Shown: positions 23,860 to 37,200 of the stretch, one piece after another
Layout of the letters: the number at the start of each line of letters is the position of its first letter
Position numbering within the stretch: the first letter of the stretch is position 1
Assembly (NCBI RefSeq): GCF_040712315.1
Contig: NC_134013.1
Location: 18,821,001 to 18,885,000, forward strand
DNA from: Castanea sativa
Taxonomy: Eukaryota > Streptophyta > Magnoliopsida > Fagales > Fagaceae
Length of the DNA: 64,000 bases
Reading direction: 5' to 3'
Translations under genes and position numbers: made by a program
The notes under the pieces: model-generated
Databases searched by the model: none
The model's input: the letters and a program-made list of their open reading frames with translations, nothing else
What the model was told of the DNA's origin: nothing

Positions 23860-24009
23860 GCAAAGCCCGTCCCAGCAGTTTGACAATTGACACTAAATTT
23901 CGTAACTTCACTTAAAATGTTGCCACAAATGTAAGCAAAGTCTGTCCCAGCCGTTTGACAATTGACACTAAATTTCGTGACTTCCCTTAAAATGTTGCCA
24001 CAAATGTCA
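23860..24009. repeat. Two 75-bp direct repeats upstream of the transporter gene
   Basis: GCAAAGCCCGTCCCAGCAGT starts at 23860 and its near copy GCAAAGTCTGTCCCAGCCGT at 23935. The rest of each unit (TTTGACAATTGACACTAAAT, then AAAATGTTGCCACAAATGT) is nearly identical. The array ends about 200 bp before the start codon, so it lies in the promoter or leader. Confidence 0.9.
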
Positions 24010-24210
24010 ACTTCCAAATGTTGAACTCCACAACCTCAGCTAATTTTATGGCCATAAACACGATACATACACTAATTAACTAAACAATTTGCTTTAATGC
24101 TCCAGAGTTCTTCAGAGAAAATGCTGATTTTATAGCAAAACTTGAGCCTACCCAGTTTACATTTTGGGTTAAGTTGTAAAGCAAAAGAGACTTCTTTGGT
24201 GTTTGGAGTA

Positions 24211-27200
24211 ATGGGCTGGAAATACAATGCAGGGTTGGGGTTGATTGGCGTAATTGTGTTCATATGGGTTGCCTCTGCAGAAGTTACTCAGGTTAGGGCT
24301 TATACTTTGTAGTGCCTCTCTTTTTTGTTTCATTTCTGATTTTATTCTTTCTTTAGCAGAATGGGGTTTGTTAGTACTTAGTTTGTTATGCTTTTTCTCA
24401 TAACTTTGTTCTATTACTGTTAGCCGGTTAGGTTGCTAAGATAAGGTAGTTGAAGAAAAGAAGAGTCTGAATTGTGATTTTGTTTTATTGCTATTAAGAA
24501 TAACTAGGTAAAACTAGTTTAAATGTTCTTTCTTTTGTTCTGTTCTTATATTTATCCATACGTGTCGATTAATCTAAATATAATTGGTTTTGATAATAAC
24601 AAGAAATTACTTTGTTTTGGTGGGATTGATTGGTATACGTAGTTATATAAGCCTTTTTAATTGGTAGGGAAATATTTTTGTTAACGGTAATATAATAAAA
24701 TTTACTACTCTGGTGTCTCTGATATTCAAAATTGTTTGCACACAAAGTAAAATTGAAGTTTTAAGTCAATATGCTTATTAGTATTACATGACAGTTTGCA
24801 AGTATCCCTTAGCTTTGTAACTTATCCTTACCTGCTAGTTTGATCCTGAGATCCAGTATGTAAAGTCGAATCCGATTGAAGTTTTTTTTTCGTTTCCAAA
24901 TGTTGGCAATCGCTCTTCAACTAAGCCAAATATTTGTATAATACTCAGTTGAGACTTTTCTTGGGAATTTACAGGTGGTTTATTCCTTGATTATGTAACT
25001 TTTTCTTTTCCACGTTTACTGTTGATGTGAATAACTTGAACTAGTTCATATGCTTTTATATTTTCATATACTTAAAATTCTAGATAAATAGTTAGTTGCC
25101 TCACATGTGGAAAAGGTTTGATAGATATTCAGTGAAATTGTTGAAAAATGAAAACTTCTCTGCTAAATATTAGCCCCCACCTTCCCCTTAGCTCTCTCAT
25201 TGTTCCAACACCCATGACAGATTCAAATTGGTGTCCTCTGATTCTTTGGGTGATACTAACATAATGCCATTCTCAATGGACAAAGAATTTTGGGTTGGTG
25301 GTGAAGTGTTTGTCGCTTTTTAATTCCATTCAAGACTCTGACATGTAGACTTCCCTACTGATCTCTACAAATTAAGATTGTGCTTTGCACATTAATCAAG
25401 TGGAGGTCAGTTGTCACCACTTTTTAAAGTTAAGTATGTGCTTGGGCACAACTGACAGTTGTCAGCATTTAGTGTGCGTGAAAATGCTTTGCTCTGAGGC
25501 TGGTCCAATGTCCGAGATACTAAGGTTAAGAGTGGAGTGTAATGAGCCTTTGCTAGGCCCTTTGATGTGCGCCCATTCAAACATGCCGTGTGGCTGAGTG
25601 AGTGTAATTGACCCTTTTTGGTAATACCTTGTCTCCATATTTTTCTTATTACTACAACACCTTCTTGGGTAATCATATCCTAAGGCTCTAGGAACAGATG
25701 CACCCATCAATAATTGTTTAAAAGCATATCACCTAATTTGTTTCTTGCATCACTTTATATGTGTGTGTGTGTGTGTATAACATCGTCTAGAAATTTGTTT
25801 TCATTTGTGAAAGATGCTTGAGCAACACTGCATATTGTATGACACAGATACTATAGAAATTTTTTGTTCTCTTGTGAACAATGTTTGGTTTTGAGCAGCC
25901 TTAATCTTGTATAATGCACAAATTATACAGCAAAATCTGGTGTTATCAGAAGTCAAGTTTATTTTTGAAGGACCTTATAAACTTACACTACTTATTTGCT
26001 GCAGAGAATTTTCACAGACTATAAGCAGCCATTTGCAATCACTTATTTGGGGGTGTCTCTTATGGTGGTCTATCTACCGATTGCAGCTCTTAAAGATTGG
26101 GTCTGCAGCTTAATGAATGCATATTTATATAAGGACCTTTGTGTTGACTCGAATGTTATAAGCACTTCAACTGGACTTAATACCCCTCTTAGAATTAATG
26201 AAATGCACCATGGACCAGAAACGGAAAACGGCCTAGTTACTGACAAGGATCTTAGTGAAAGGGAAGAGGGGTGGCCTTTGATTGCAAAGAATGAGGAAGA
26301 TGAGTCTCACTTGCTTGAACAAAGTTGTGAACTTAGTTCATGGGATATTGCCAAGTGTGGTTTATATCTTTTTCCAATATGGTTTGCAACAGAGGTAACT
26401 TGTTCATTTTGATATCTTCTGTTCTTTGTGTATGATCTTTTGTACTTCTCTTCAAATTTGCATTGTGTGGCAAAATGAAATTATATGGTTGACTAAAAAA
26501 TTCTGAGTGGATTAGTGGTACAGACATCCAAAAACAGCAGCATAATCTGGTCAATGCTTAATGTTGCAAGAATGTTTCTTGACTTAAACAATTGTATGCC
26601 TGCAGGATTTGTTTGAAAATTAGAAAAGGCAGCAAAGGGCAAGGCAATGAACAACTCATCATTTAATGGGGGAAAACATTTAAATTTTAAGAATACATGG
26701 TTATGAGATTTATCAACTAGGGGAGAATGTACCTAGAAACTTCTGTCAATTTATTGAGATAAGTTGTAAAATATCACATACAGGCTAAATCATTTCCTTA
26801 CGCTCTCACCAAGAGCCTTGTAACTCAGTGGCATTATTAGGTTTCCTTTATAAGGAGAACTAGGGTTCAAATATCCCATCCCACTTGTTATAACTATTGA
26901 ATTATCCCAAAAAAAAAAAAATCCTTATACTCTCTAATTTTCATTCATATCACAAGTTTGCCCAAAAAAAATTAGGTTTCTGTTTCCTACATCTTCATTC
27001 TTTGCATTTCATTCTTAAATTCTGAGATTATTGTATTCTCCATTTGTACTTGATACCGGACGGGCAGTCATAAGTAATGAATCCTAGAGAAAATTAAGGA
27101 GATTGGAACAAAGATAGTGAATTATTGTTGATGATCATCAACTAGAAAAGTAAACCAACATAATCTAAATCTTTAATCACTTTTGCAGTCCATACATCAA

Positions 27201-30200
27201 AGTCAATAAACTCATTAATGTCCCTTGATACAATAATCTCATCTTCAAAAAGCACCTTTACAAGCATAATGGATCCTGTGAAAATAGCCATAGATCTTGA
27301 AAAATTCACAGTGATTCTATAGCCCCAATGAACCTCAAAATTCATGATCAATATCACATAAGTTGTAAATGTGGTAGCTGAAAAACATTGTTTGATGATG
27401 ATCTGGCGATATGGATCATTCAATACAACTTTGACTTTATAAAAAATCTACTAAGACAATAACATCTCATTGTACTTCTGTTGACTTAGGAGGTTGTCAT
27501 GTTTGCTAAATCAACATGGCCTATATGATTTTGAGGACTTATTCTCAAACAATGTGGTTAACAATTGGTCAAAGTGTACCCTGATGTTTTGATTTTGAGG
27601 ATTATATTATTGTTTTATTTTTTTAAAAGTAAACGCATCCATTAGGTAATAGTCTGTAAATTTCATTAGGAGACAGGAGTAGAACTAGTTTAACATTGCA
27701 AATTGTTATGCATGTAATAAATTCTTATTCATTTTGACATGTGTCTATCCTCAATGTTGGTTTTATGGATTTTTTCATGATATGCCAGTTATCAATATCT
27801 ATTTCTTAAGCAATGTAATTAGTGTTACATTTGTTTTGATGTCATGCAGTATTTATCGAACTCTGCACTGGCAAATACTAGTGTAGCAAGTACAACCGTC
27901 CTGACTTCTACATCTGGGCTCTTTACACTTTTCTTTGGAGCTCTTCTTGGCCAAGATTCAGTAAATATCACAAAGGTTGTTGCTGTTTTTATCTGCATGG
28001 CTGGTGTTGCCATGACCACATTTGGAAACACTTGGATACCTACCGAACTGCAAAGCATCTCTGAGTGAGTTTATCGCTGCTTTCTTAGCAGTAGAAGGCT
28101 TCTATAGAGCATTTTCTACATTTCTGCCAACCCAGTTCCTATATGATAATGTCATACCACTTTTAGTTATCTGTTTGTGTGGGGCACATAACATTATTCT
28201 ATTTCATTTTTACTGTGTAATTTTGATGGTATTATAGATTTAGATTGCATCCATAAGCATTATAGAGATGTTATCTGCATTAAGTTTTACAGTTGAAAAC
28301 CTTGCTTCTTATATTTTTCTCCTTTTCTTTTTGGGAAAAAGGGTAGGGGGGGGGGGGGGGGCGACACTCCAAGAGAAAATTCTTTCTTCCTACCCTGATT
28401 CTGTACATTATTAAGTATTCCGATAGTATAAATTTAGACTGCTCATGGTCAAAAGGCATGTTGCTATATCTCAATAATATGTTTTAACTCCAATGTTTTT
28501 CTTAGTTAATGGATTGGCTGATTGATAGTGCGTGTTTTTTGCAAGTTGCTGACAATCACTGGGTTTAAGTAGGAAATGAAGTCAGCAAAAACAGTCTATC
28601 TCAGTCTTTTGGCAATCATGTTTTAATGAAAATAAATAATCATTAAGAAAAAAAGAGAGTTAACTTTCATCATTAAACAGATTTTATTCTGTTGCATTCT
28701 GCATTTAAAAATAAGAAGAATAGGAGGGGAGCTTATGTACCACCTAGAATCAAGATATTGTTTATCTTGGCTGTAGACTAGATTGGCAATTATGTCAATG
28801 TGATTATGGATCAAGAACTATATCTTTATGCCTACTACAGCTAACAAAGCCTATTATATTTTGTAAATTTCATTCAGTTTTTTCACCTTATGCGCAGAGA
28901 TATTTAGTTTCACTTGAATTTGTTTGAGATACTAGTATTAATATTTATCAGAAATTTGAACCATGTATTTGTTGCTTAGGACTAGAAAGCACTCTATCAT
29001 AGGGGACGCTTTTGGTCTTCTCTCAGCAGTATCATATGGCTTATTTACAGGTAAAACATATAAAACCATTTCTTTTTCTTTTTCTTTTTTGGATTTAATA
29101 ATTGAAGTGGTGATATAAACTTAAAATTGTTTGTTTAAGTCTCCTTTGTAATTGTTAAATTACTGGTGTACTTAGTACAGTGCTGCTGAAGAAATCTTCT
29201 GGATCAAAAGGAGACAAGGTTGATGTGCAAAAGTTTTTTGGATACATTGGTCTCTTCTCTCTCCTTGGTCTTTGGTGGCTTGGTAATTGAACTAGTAATT
29301 TTTTTGATGTATTGCCTTTATCACTGCAAATTTGTAGGATTAAGATTGAAAAATACTTGAACTGGAATTAGGGTATAGCAGTTGTTTGTTGTGGTTTTTT
29401 AGGATAAACTTCCCAATTATTTGATAAAATGGCGGTGATAGTTTCTGACAACTGAACCACCATTGGTTTGGTCATCTATCATGAGTTTCAGGACTCGCAA
29501 TGCTTTATATCTCAAGATGCTTCTAGATGAAAATTCAGATAGTTGAGCAAAAGCATTTAAACTGAAGTTTCTGAAACCCATAATTTGGTCAGGTCAATCT
29601 AGATGCTACCCTTCTTGTTGGAATCCATTGCTTCCTCACAAGAATTTGGAAATTGGTTTGTCTGTCACTCTGATAATAACTAAGTTTGAAGGCTGGACAG
29701 GAGCCTAGCTTGGAAATGTGCCTCAATTGACACTATTCAGTGTGTTTGGAGCAAGAGAAGCACAATTCTTTACAATTTTTTCTTTTTGAAATCTATGTGA
29801 AAGCTTTCGCGGGTGTCATTCCATCTTATTACAGAGGTGGTGATTTGTTTTCTGCCCACCATCTTTCTTCTCTTTCCTCTGGACTCTGTCGCCTCCTCAT
29901 TCATCAACCTTGATTTAGATGAGCTCTACTGATTACTAGGGTCTAATAGGCATTGTTGAATCTTGATAAATAATGAGGTGATAGAATTTTTGCTAGTGTT
30001 TTAAATGAAAGCTCAAAGCTCGATATCCATGGTATTACAATTTAAGGGGATAGCTCAAATATCACTAAACATGTCAAAGGATGACCTCCCAGAAGAAGTG
30101 GTTGAGTGGTCCATTGCTAAGAAATGTTATTCTATCTAATTCTATACAGATGAGAGAAGAGCTTTGTTTGTGTGAAAGATACTGCAAGTCGGATTGACTA

Positions 30201-31303
30201 GAATGATTTATTATTGAGTTCACATAATTAGGATTTCCAGGGACCTCGCTCCAAATGAAGCAGTTGTTGTTAGTTAAGCTGTTCTGCTGTGTCACTGTTT
30301 CATGCTTCAATTTTATTACCTTAAATCAACTAAAAAATCTTGTTGAGAATGCTGTCATAATCTCAAAGCTTAACAAAATAGCTCTAATGTACCAGTTTCC
30401 TATATTTCATGTAGTGTGGCCACTCACTGCTGTGGGGATTGAACCTCCATTTAAATTTCCGCATTCAGCATCTGTTGAGGAAGTTGTGCTGTTAAATGGC
30501 TTTCTGGGAAGCGTTCTGTCAGATTACTTATGGTAAGTAGTAGAGCAACCTCAATTTACTTTGGGTTTTGATTGGGCAACACTAAAACATAAGAATGTTA
30601 CATTTTGATCTTTCATACTAATTCGCAATGAAGTCAACCTCCACCCATTAGCGTAAGGAAGAAAACATAGTAATAATTGCATATTATTGGATTTTTATTT
30701 TTTCAAATTTTTGTGAAGAATATTTTTGGATTTACTGCTAGCTAAACCGCTGGTGATTAAAACTGTACCTTTTGTAATCAAATTTTAAGAATAATTGTTT
30801 AGGCTCCAGCACCGCCTTTTCAATTTGATGAACAAGGATTGGTTTGATTTCATTTCTTTTATGGCATCCAAACAGCCTATCAGCACTTTGGCAGTCATAC
30901 TAGTACTTTCTTCATGTTGATGTAATTGCAATCTGATTCTTCTAATAAAACATTACAGGGCCCTTTCTGTTGTTTGGACAACTCCATTAGTTGCAACACT
31001 AGGCATGTCCTTGACAATTCCACTCGCGATGGTAGCTGATGTGGTATTACATGGCCGTCACTACTCTGTAGTCTACATCCTTGGGTGCATTCAGGTATCT
31101 CTCTCTCTCTCTCTCTCTCTCACAGGCCATTTGGAAAGTCATTGTTGCCTTTGAAGCACAGCTTCTCAGTATAAAATCCAATGATTTACTTCAACCTTAC
31201 CAGAGTAGAAAGTTCATTTAACTAGTTCAACTGGATTCAGGTATTTGCAGGATTTATATTGGCAAACCTTTCGGACAAGTTTTCATGCAAGAAAGAGTCA
31301 TAG
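24211..31303 (+). CDS. EamA/DMT-superfamily transporter, SLC35F-like
   Basis: A multi-pass membrane protein of the drug/metabolite transporter superfamily, nearest in my reading to plant proteins annotated as solute carrier 35 F5-like or EamA-like (such as At4g32140); the substrate is unknown. Exons: 24211-24291, 26005-26394, 27850-28064, 28980-29050, 29181-29282, 30415-30532, 30959-31094, 31241-31303, joining to 1176 nt (391 residues) with phases that fit throughout. The first segment ([18 protein letters not shown]) is a membrane helix. A hydrophilic loop of about 80 residues rich in Glu follows helix 2. Later helices include [15 protein letters not shown], the EamA-type stretch found in this family. 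The C-terminus is a short charged tail ending KKES. GC-type or broken splice sites are not needed. A 75-bp duplication lies upstream, a SINE in intron 2 and a G16 tract in intron 3. Confidence 0.9.
26808..26921 (+). mobile_element. tRNA-derived SINE in transporter intron 2
   Basis: Starts ACCAAGAGCCTTGTAACTC, with an A box (TGTAACTCAGTGGCA), a B box (AGGGTTCAAAT) and a 3' A tail. The flanks TCCTTACGCTCTC (26795-26807) and TCCTTATACTCTC (26922-26934) form a 13-bp duplication differing only at CG versus TA. A related, less complete copy lies at 57944-58050. Confidence 0.8.
28346..28361 (+). repeat. G16 homopolymer in transporter intron 3
   Basis: Sixteen consecutive G in the transcribed strand, preceded by GGGTA. 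Length may be inaccurate, as homopolymers are error-prone in sequencing. Confidence 0.85.
31098..31121 (+). repeat. (TC)n tract starting at a splice donor
   Basis: The CT/TC repeat begins within the donor of transporter exon 7 (TCAG|GTATCTCTCTC); the G of the donor is at 31095. The intron is short (146 bp). Confidence 0.85.
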
Positions 31304-32044
31304 CAACCACATATAAATTTTGGAGGAGCAGACGGTTATACATGGACATAATGCACACGACACAGACTGTTGTTCACCTAAGATAGAAATATGCACATTG
31401 ACTGTCTACCTATTTTTGTGGGTGTGACCATTATGTAATCAGAGTAGCATGTAGATGTTGTGCTTAATTCTTTGCCTTTGTTCTTTTATTTTCTGATTGT
31501 ATGGGCTTATAGTAGAATCCCACTACTGCCCTTTCTGAGACTCAGACCTGGTGAGGATGCTGGAATTTTCCAAGCCCACTATTCAGCCTGTTGAGTAGTA
31601 ACATCACTGTTACTCAAACAAAATGTCCCAAGCGCTATGATTTGTCTTTCCAGAAAGAAAAAAGCAATGTTATCTGTAAAGACAGGACTAACTTTCTTTC
31701 TCTGTACTTGATTTACTTCATCCAATATTAGTGGCCCACTATACCAATTTTCATCTTTTTTATTAAACAGAAATGATGGGGATTGAGAATCACTTTTCTA
31801 TCCTTGCTTCCCAACAAAGCCTTATTGATGTGTTCAAAAATCAATTATAACAAAGGATTGTTGGCAAGGTTCTCATGCATGCCAACCATATATTGTCTCC
31901 TTCACACACACACAAACAAACAAACAAAAAAACCTAAATATATTGCAGGACATTAGCTTATAATTTGGGTAATAAATGATAAGATTCACTAGGAATAACT
32001 GGCTTAAATTTACCCACTTAGGGTCAATTATACTATTGTTAATT

Positions 32045-32178
32045 AAATTTATGTCAAAAATCTCGTAACTCAACTGGTTAACACTTTTTAATATTTTCAA
32101 TATAAACATTTCGATTCAAATCTTCTCTTCTCTCAACTACTGAATTATGAACAAAAGCTTCTCAACAAAAAAAAAAAA
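32045..32178 (+). mobile_element. Probable SINE, degenerate
   Basis: A-box-like GTAACTCAACTGGTTAACAC and B-box-like CGATTCAAATC about 50 bp apart, then an A-rich tail at 32166-32178. No flanking duplication could be fixed. Confidence 0.5.
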
Positions 32179-33728
32179 GAATTATGAAAAAAAAGAAAAA
32201 AAAAATACTATTATAATCTTAAGATTAACCGAAAGTTAGTTTACTATAAAACCTTCAATAACATTCCGTGGATTCATTATAATAAGATCTCAATGATGTA
32301 AATTTGGACTAATTCTTTTGTTAAGATATATCATTTTCTTTGTGGCTAGAGGAAACCACAACTGAAAACAAGGAACAAAAAATCCAAATCAGACAGTCAA
32401 AACATGAACAACAAAAGGACGGCTGACCTACAAGTAATCTTTCTTCTCTACCATGGTTGATCAGAGAATGAGCTTGGTTGGTTTTCAGCCTGCTCCACCT
32501 TAAAGGAAATATATAGGGCCCACCAGCCAATTGTAATTTTTTGTTTTTGTTTTTAGAGATGCGTGACTCCACCACGTCTCTTATTTCTTTTTCTCCTTTT
32601 TATTTCAGAATAATAAAAAAAGAAAACAAGAAAATTAAGTTTAATACTACATGCAACTTTGTCATGAATCACTTTTTAAATTCAAGCTAATTAATAAGGG
32701 ATATTTGGAATTGTTTTACTATAGCTCGAAAAGATTAATATGAAACGTAAAGGGAAATGATAATCGTGAAAGTTCTAAGAGGAGATGAAAAACTATTTTA
32801 AAAGTGACAATAAATTATATGTATAAAAAAATAGATTATAGTTAAGATCTAAGAAAAGAAAAAGAGAGATTAAATTATATATGTATAAATATATTAAATT
32901 TAAAATAAATAATACATGCATATATACACTTGGGCAAGCAAAACTTGTCCCTAACTCATCACCTCTTTCTCTTAGGGAGGAAAAAAAATTCACATGGGAC
33001 AAAATAAGGGGGAAAAAAAAAACTCCAAATAGGCATTCATATAATATTAACAAATTATAAATACACAAAATCATTATTTTTTAATACATTAAGATCTAAT
33101 CATCTACTAACAAAAACAAAAAGAAATTAAAAAAAATGTTGCTTTTTAATACCACGATGGCTATATATATTGGCATTTACAGTAGTGGTGCTAAACAATT
33201 TAGTTTTTATCACTTCAAAAAGTTACTTTGTCTATTTTACCATCTCACTTTACAATACACCTAACATCAAATGTTCTATTTTTTTTATTACTTCATTTAA
33301 AATAATATAAACAACTCATTAAATAATAAAGGAATAGAGAGAATTTGAGTTTTTTAATTGAAGGAAGAAAGATAATCTTAATAAAATATTTTATTTTATT
33401 TTTAACAACATGCTACAATCAACTAGTATTTATACCAGTTTACTGCAATTGCAAAAAAAATTAGCTTTTGCTTATCTAATAACACATGATTTTTTGGAGG
33501 TAAAATAGCTTTTTTGCTAAAATAAAATCACTATTTTTTAATACTTTTATTTTTTTTGTTCAGTTTTTGGTTGAATAATTACTAATTGGGCTAGGCTGGC
33601 TAGACTGATTGAAGAGGAGGGGGATCTAAGGTTTTGAAAGGGAGGGCTTAACTACCAAAAAAAAAAAAGGATTAGGGTGGCCTAAGCCCCTACTTGGGTC
33701 CATCCCTAACACTAGGAGTGATCACCAC

Positions 33729-33806
33729 ATGATGACTTATGAGTAGTAAAAGTGTGATAATAGATTAATACTTTTATCATTCATAACTCGTCATGTGATA
33801 AGTTAT
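33729..33806. repeat. Imperfect inverted repeat (hairpin)
   Basis: CATGATGACTTATGAGTAGT ... ATTCATAACTCGTCATG pair over about 26 bases with about 20 matches. It may be a tiny MITE. Confidence 0.5.
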
Positions 33807-34116
33807 GACTAAAGTTGTGGACAATTGGCCCCTAGCATTGCTCCAAAGCAAGACATGACAAATCAGACAGGTTGGAACATTTTTGCCATCCCTAGGCTTC
33901 AACCAATATGTAGGAAGTCCAAGGTTAGGAAGTCTGATCAAGAAAAGAACAGGCCCAGCTCAGTGCAGACTATTTGGGCCCTTGTAAATGTTGTTAAAAC
34001 CACAAGGCCCACAACCCAACAGCTGAAAATAACAAAACAAAAAATCACACACAAAAAAATAGAGTAACCAAAGGCGACCAATAGAGTGAGTTAGAAGAAG
34101 CACAAAGAGGCAGTAG

Positions 34117-34118
<2 letters not shown>

Positions 34119-34159
<41 letters not shown>

Positions 34160-34203
34160 AAATCTCGATTTGGAGAAGGAAGGAAGGAAGGAAGGAAGGA
34201 AAG
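34119..34203 (+). repeat. (AG)19 and (GGAA)n tracts in the EMC4 leader
   Basis: An AG run at 34119-34157 is followed by a GGAA run at about 34176-34202 that stops at the base before the EMC4 start codon. GA-rich leaders are common in plant housekeeping genes, but here the repeat reaches the start codon itself. Confidence 0.85.
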
Positions 34204-37200
34204 ATGGAGAAGGGAAAAGGAGTAATGGTAGGAGGTAGAAGATGGGGCGTTGACTTCACTGACAATTCTGCATCTCCTTCTTCTCGCGACATCCCTGACC
34301 CTCCTGGCTTCTCTCGCGCCTCCCAAGATCAGGTTCCCTTTCCCTCTCGCTCTCTCTCTAATTGGATCAAAATTCACATATAAATATCTATGTATTCATT
34401 CTCTATATAGGATGATTCAACGTTGAGTCGCCAAAAGAAGGATGCTGAAGCCACCTGGAAAACTCAGGTTTTGCTTCTTCTTCTTCTTTTTTATTGGTTT
34501 TACGATTAAGGACAGTTTTTATTTGATTAATTGTTGCAAAATACCCCTAATTATATTGAGGCGAGTTGCTAAAATTTGTGAAATATGTGGAAGAAAGTGG
34601 AATCAATTAGGCTATGTTGAAGTTGTTTTTGGTGATAGTTGTTGTTGAATGTTGCGAGGTAATGAGGTTTTACAGGAAATATTTATGGAAGTGATCATCC
34701 TTTAGGTGTTTTATTTTCTTTCAGTCGTTTGAATTGTCGACAATTTTTATTGATTACTGTTATTCTGTTAGTATTAGGAGTTTAATCGTGCTGTATTCCT
34801 CGTATGTTCTTTCACTAATTGTGTTAAACATAAGTTGTATTGATTTTATTGCTGATTAGGATGGGACTTGGATCGAAAGCGAAGGTACTTAATGTCATAA
34901 TCTGTTTGTGTTTGAACAGAAAGCTTGGGAAGTGGCACAGGCCCCTTTCAAGAATTTACTGATGATGGGTTTCATGATGTGGATGGCTGGAAGTACGGTG
35001 CATTTGTTTAGCATTGGTATCACATTTTCGGCTCTTTGGCAGCCAATCAGTGCTTTACAAGGGGTTGGGAAGGGTAAGATAAGACAATTGCCTTTTTTTT
35101 TTTATAAAAAAAATTCCAACTGTTATTTACTCTAAGTACTTTATGTAGCATAAGCAAATGTTTTGGCCTTTATCCATGTCTACAAAGGAAGAATGAGGAA
35201 GGAAATCGAAGATAACTTAGCTGAATTTAAATTCCGCTAACTTAAAATATTCTTTGATAATTTATTATTATGATGCACTTGGTTTGTGATGGCTCTTCAG
35301 GGCATTAGGATCAGCTAAGGTTGTATACCCATTACCCGCTACCCTTGTGCTATATTTGTAATAAGTCTTCTTTTGCTTGGGCAGTGGAGCCCCCCTTATA
35401 CTTGTTTTATCAGCTCGATTAGAAGCTAAGCAAATTAGTTATTACTTGTATGTATGAATAAAAACGATCAAATGAAATCACTAGGGAGGAAGCCATGTCA
35501 TTTATATATATTGCTATAATGATATTTAAACTTGAAAAATGTTTACCCTCCTCATTCTTATTCATTATAAATGTTTCATTTCATTCACACGAAATTTACA
35601 TATCAGCAAATTTTTTCATGTTCTTTTAGAGTGATGACATGTTTGCTAGCCATGAATTGATTGCAAATTAGTCTAGGCATTTCAGTCCAACCAGGCTTAG
35701 CTGAGCCATGGACCAAAGCCAGGCCCTGAAAAAGAAAACCTTGGCTGAGCAAGTTTCTCTTTCTTAATAAAATTCACCACTTGGTACTTACCCCAAAAAC
35801 AAGAGCTTAATTTAACATTCTATGTATAAAACAAGTGTCAGACCCCTTAGTCCCTTACCCTGAGTTGTAAGTTTCAACACTTTAAGCATTTGAATATTGT
35901 CGTTTATCCACCAAAAAAAAAGAAGAAGAAGAAAAGAAAAGAAAGGAATTTTGTGAACTTCGTGCTTGAAAAAAGAGCATAATTATGTAAATAACACAAG
36001 TATGAAAACACATGTTGATCTAAATCTGGCTAGGGTAAAAACTAAGCCCAGAGTTGAATAGGGCCCAAAAAATGAAAAAATGTGAGCAAGCTCAGCCAGC
36101 CATAATTCAAAGGAAACTCAACTGAAAATATTCTGGGCACAATGAATAGCTTCAGACTAGTTTGTTCTTATTGACTGTTCTACGTGTGTCACATCTTGGA
36201 TGTATCCTTTTTGAGATTCAAAACCACAATATTTTTGGTAAGTGAGGTTTGAAACCACATTTTTTTCATATAGTGAACCAAAGAATCACCCCTCCCTCTT
36301 TCAAAAAGAACTCCCCCGTGCATGTGTGAGGTGGATCCAATCCTCCTATCTGTAGGGGATGGAAAATAAATGTAATAATGAAATCTGGTGCTGCTTATAC
36401 AAATTTTTCTTTCTCTCCTTTATTCTTTGGGTCAAGTAGCACATCCACCCCTAGTGGTGGACATATCAAAAAATGAATTTGACCGGTTGATGTGAGTATC
36501 CTTTCTGTATAACCAATCGTGATTGACATGGCTTATTTATTGTATTTTAGCACTAATGTTTGGCTTACTGTAGTTTTCACATGATTTTTGCCGCCTGCAT
36601 TTCTCCTTGTATATTCTACTCAGATCTTCTATTCGATTGCCAAGTTCATTCAAGTAATTCTTATTTTGGTTCTGCAGTTTTTGAACCTTATAAAGACAGT
36701 AAAGTAGAGCTTCTTGGGCCTAAGTTACTCTTCATTGCCCTCAATTTGGGGGGTTTAGCACTGGGTGTTTGGAAGGTGAGATCTAATTTCAATTTGTCAT
36801 CATTTGTTGTTTTAATTGCATTATCACCTAGTTTCAATTTTCAAAAAAAAATAAAACGGCTTATATCCATTCCTCTCTCTCTCTCTTGTTTCTTGGACAT
36901 GCTTCCTTGTTCCATTGTATTTAAATTCCTTTATTTAATTACTATTTTTGTTTTGGCAGCTTAACACCTTGGGTCTTCTTCCTACACATGCATCAGACTG
37001 GGTTTCTTCATTACCTCCTGCACAGGTTAAATTCCTCCTCCCATGATGATTGAATTTGCTAATTTATTTATTATTATTTTTTACATTAAAATTTCTGGAA
37101 ATGTTTCTCTAGCTGGGTTGAATGGTTTAGTAACCAAAACTTTAAGCAGACTACTAGTGGTTCTAGCTTTTTTTAGTTTTCTTCTATTGCGGTTGAAGCT

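Larger units (their letters stand above)
31304..34118. other. Intergenic region between transporter and EMC4 genes
   Basis: The first few hundred bases are probably the transporter's 3' UTR. AT-rich beyond that, with no supported gene. A SINE-like piece is at 32045-32178 and a hairpin at 33729-33806. The stretch 33150-33480 ('acagtagtggtgctaaac') resembles foldback-element ends seen at 5215-5330. The part at 33610-33710 has transposon-like words ('cctaagcccctacttgggtc'). Confidence 0.4.
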
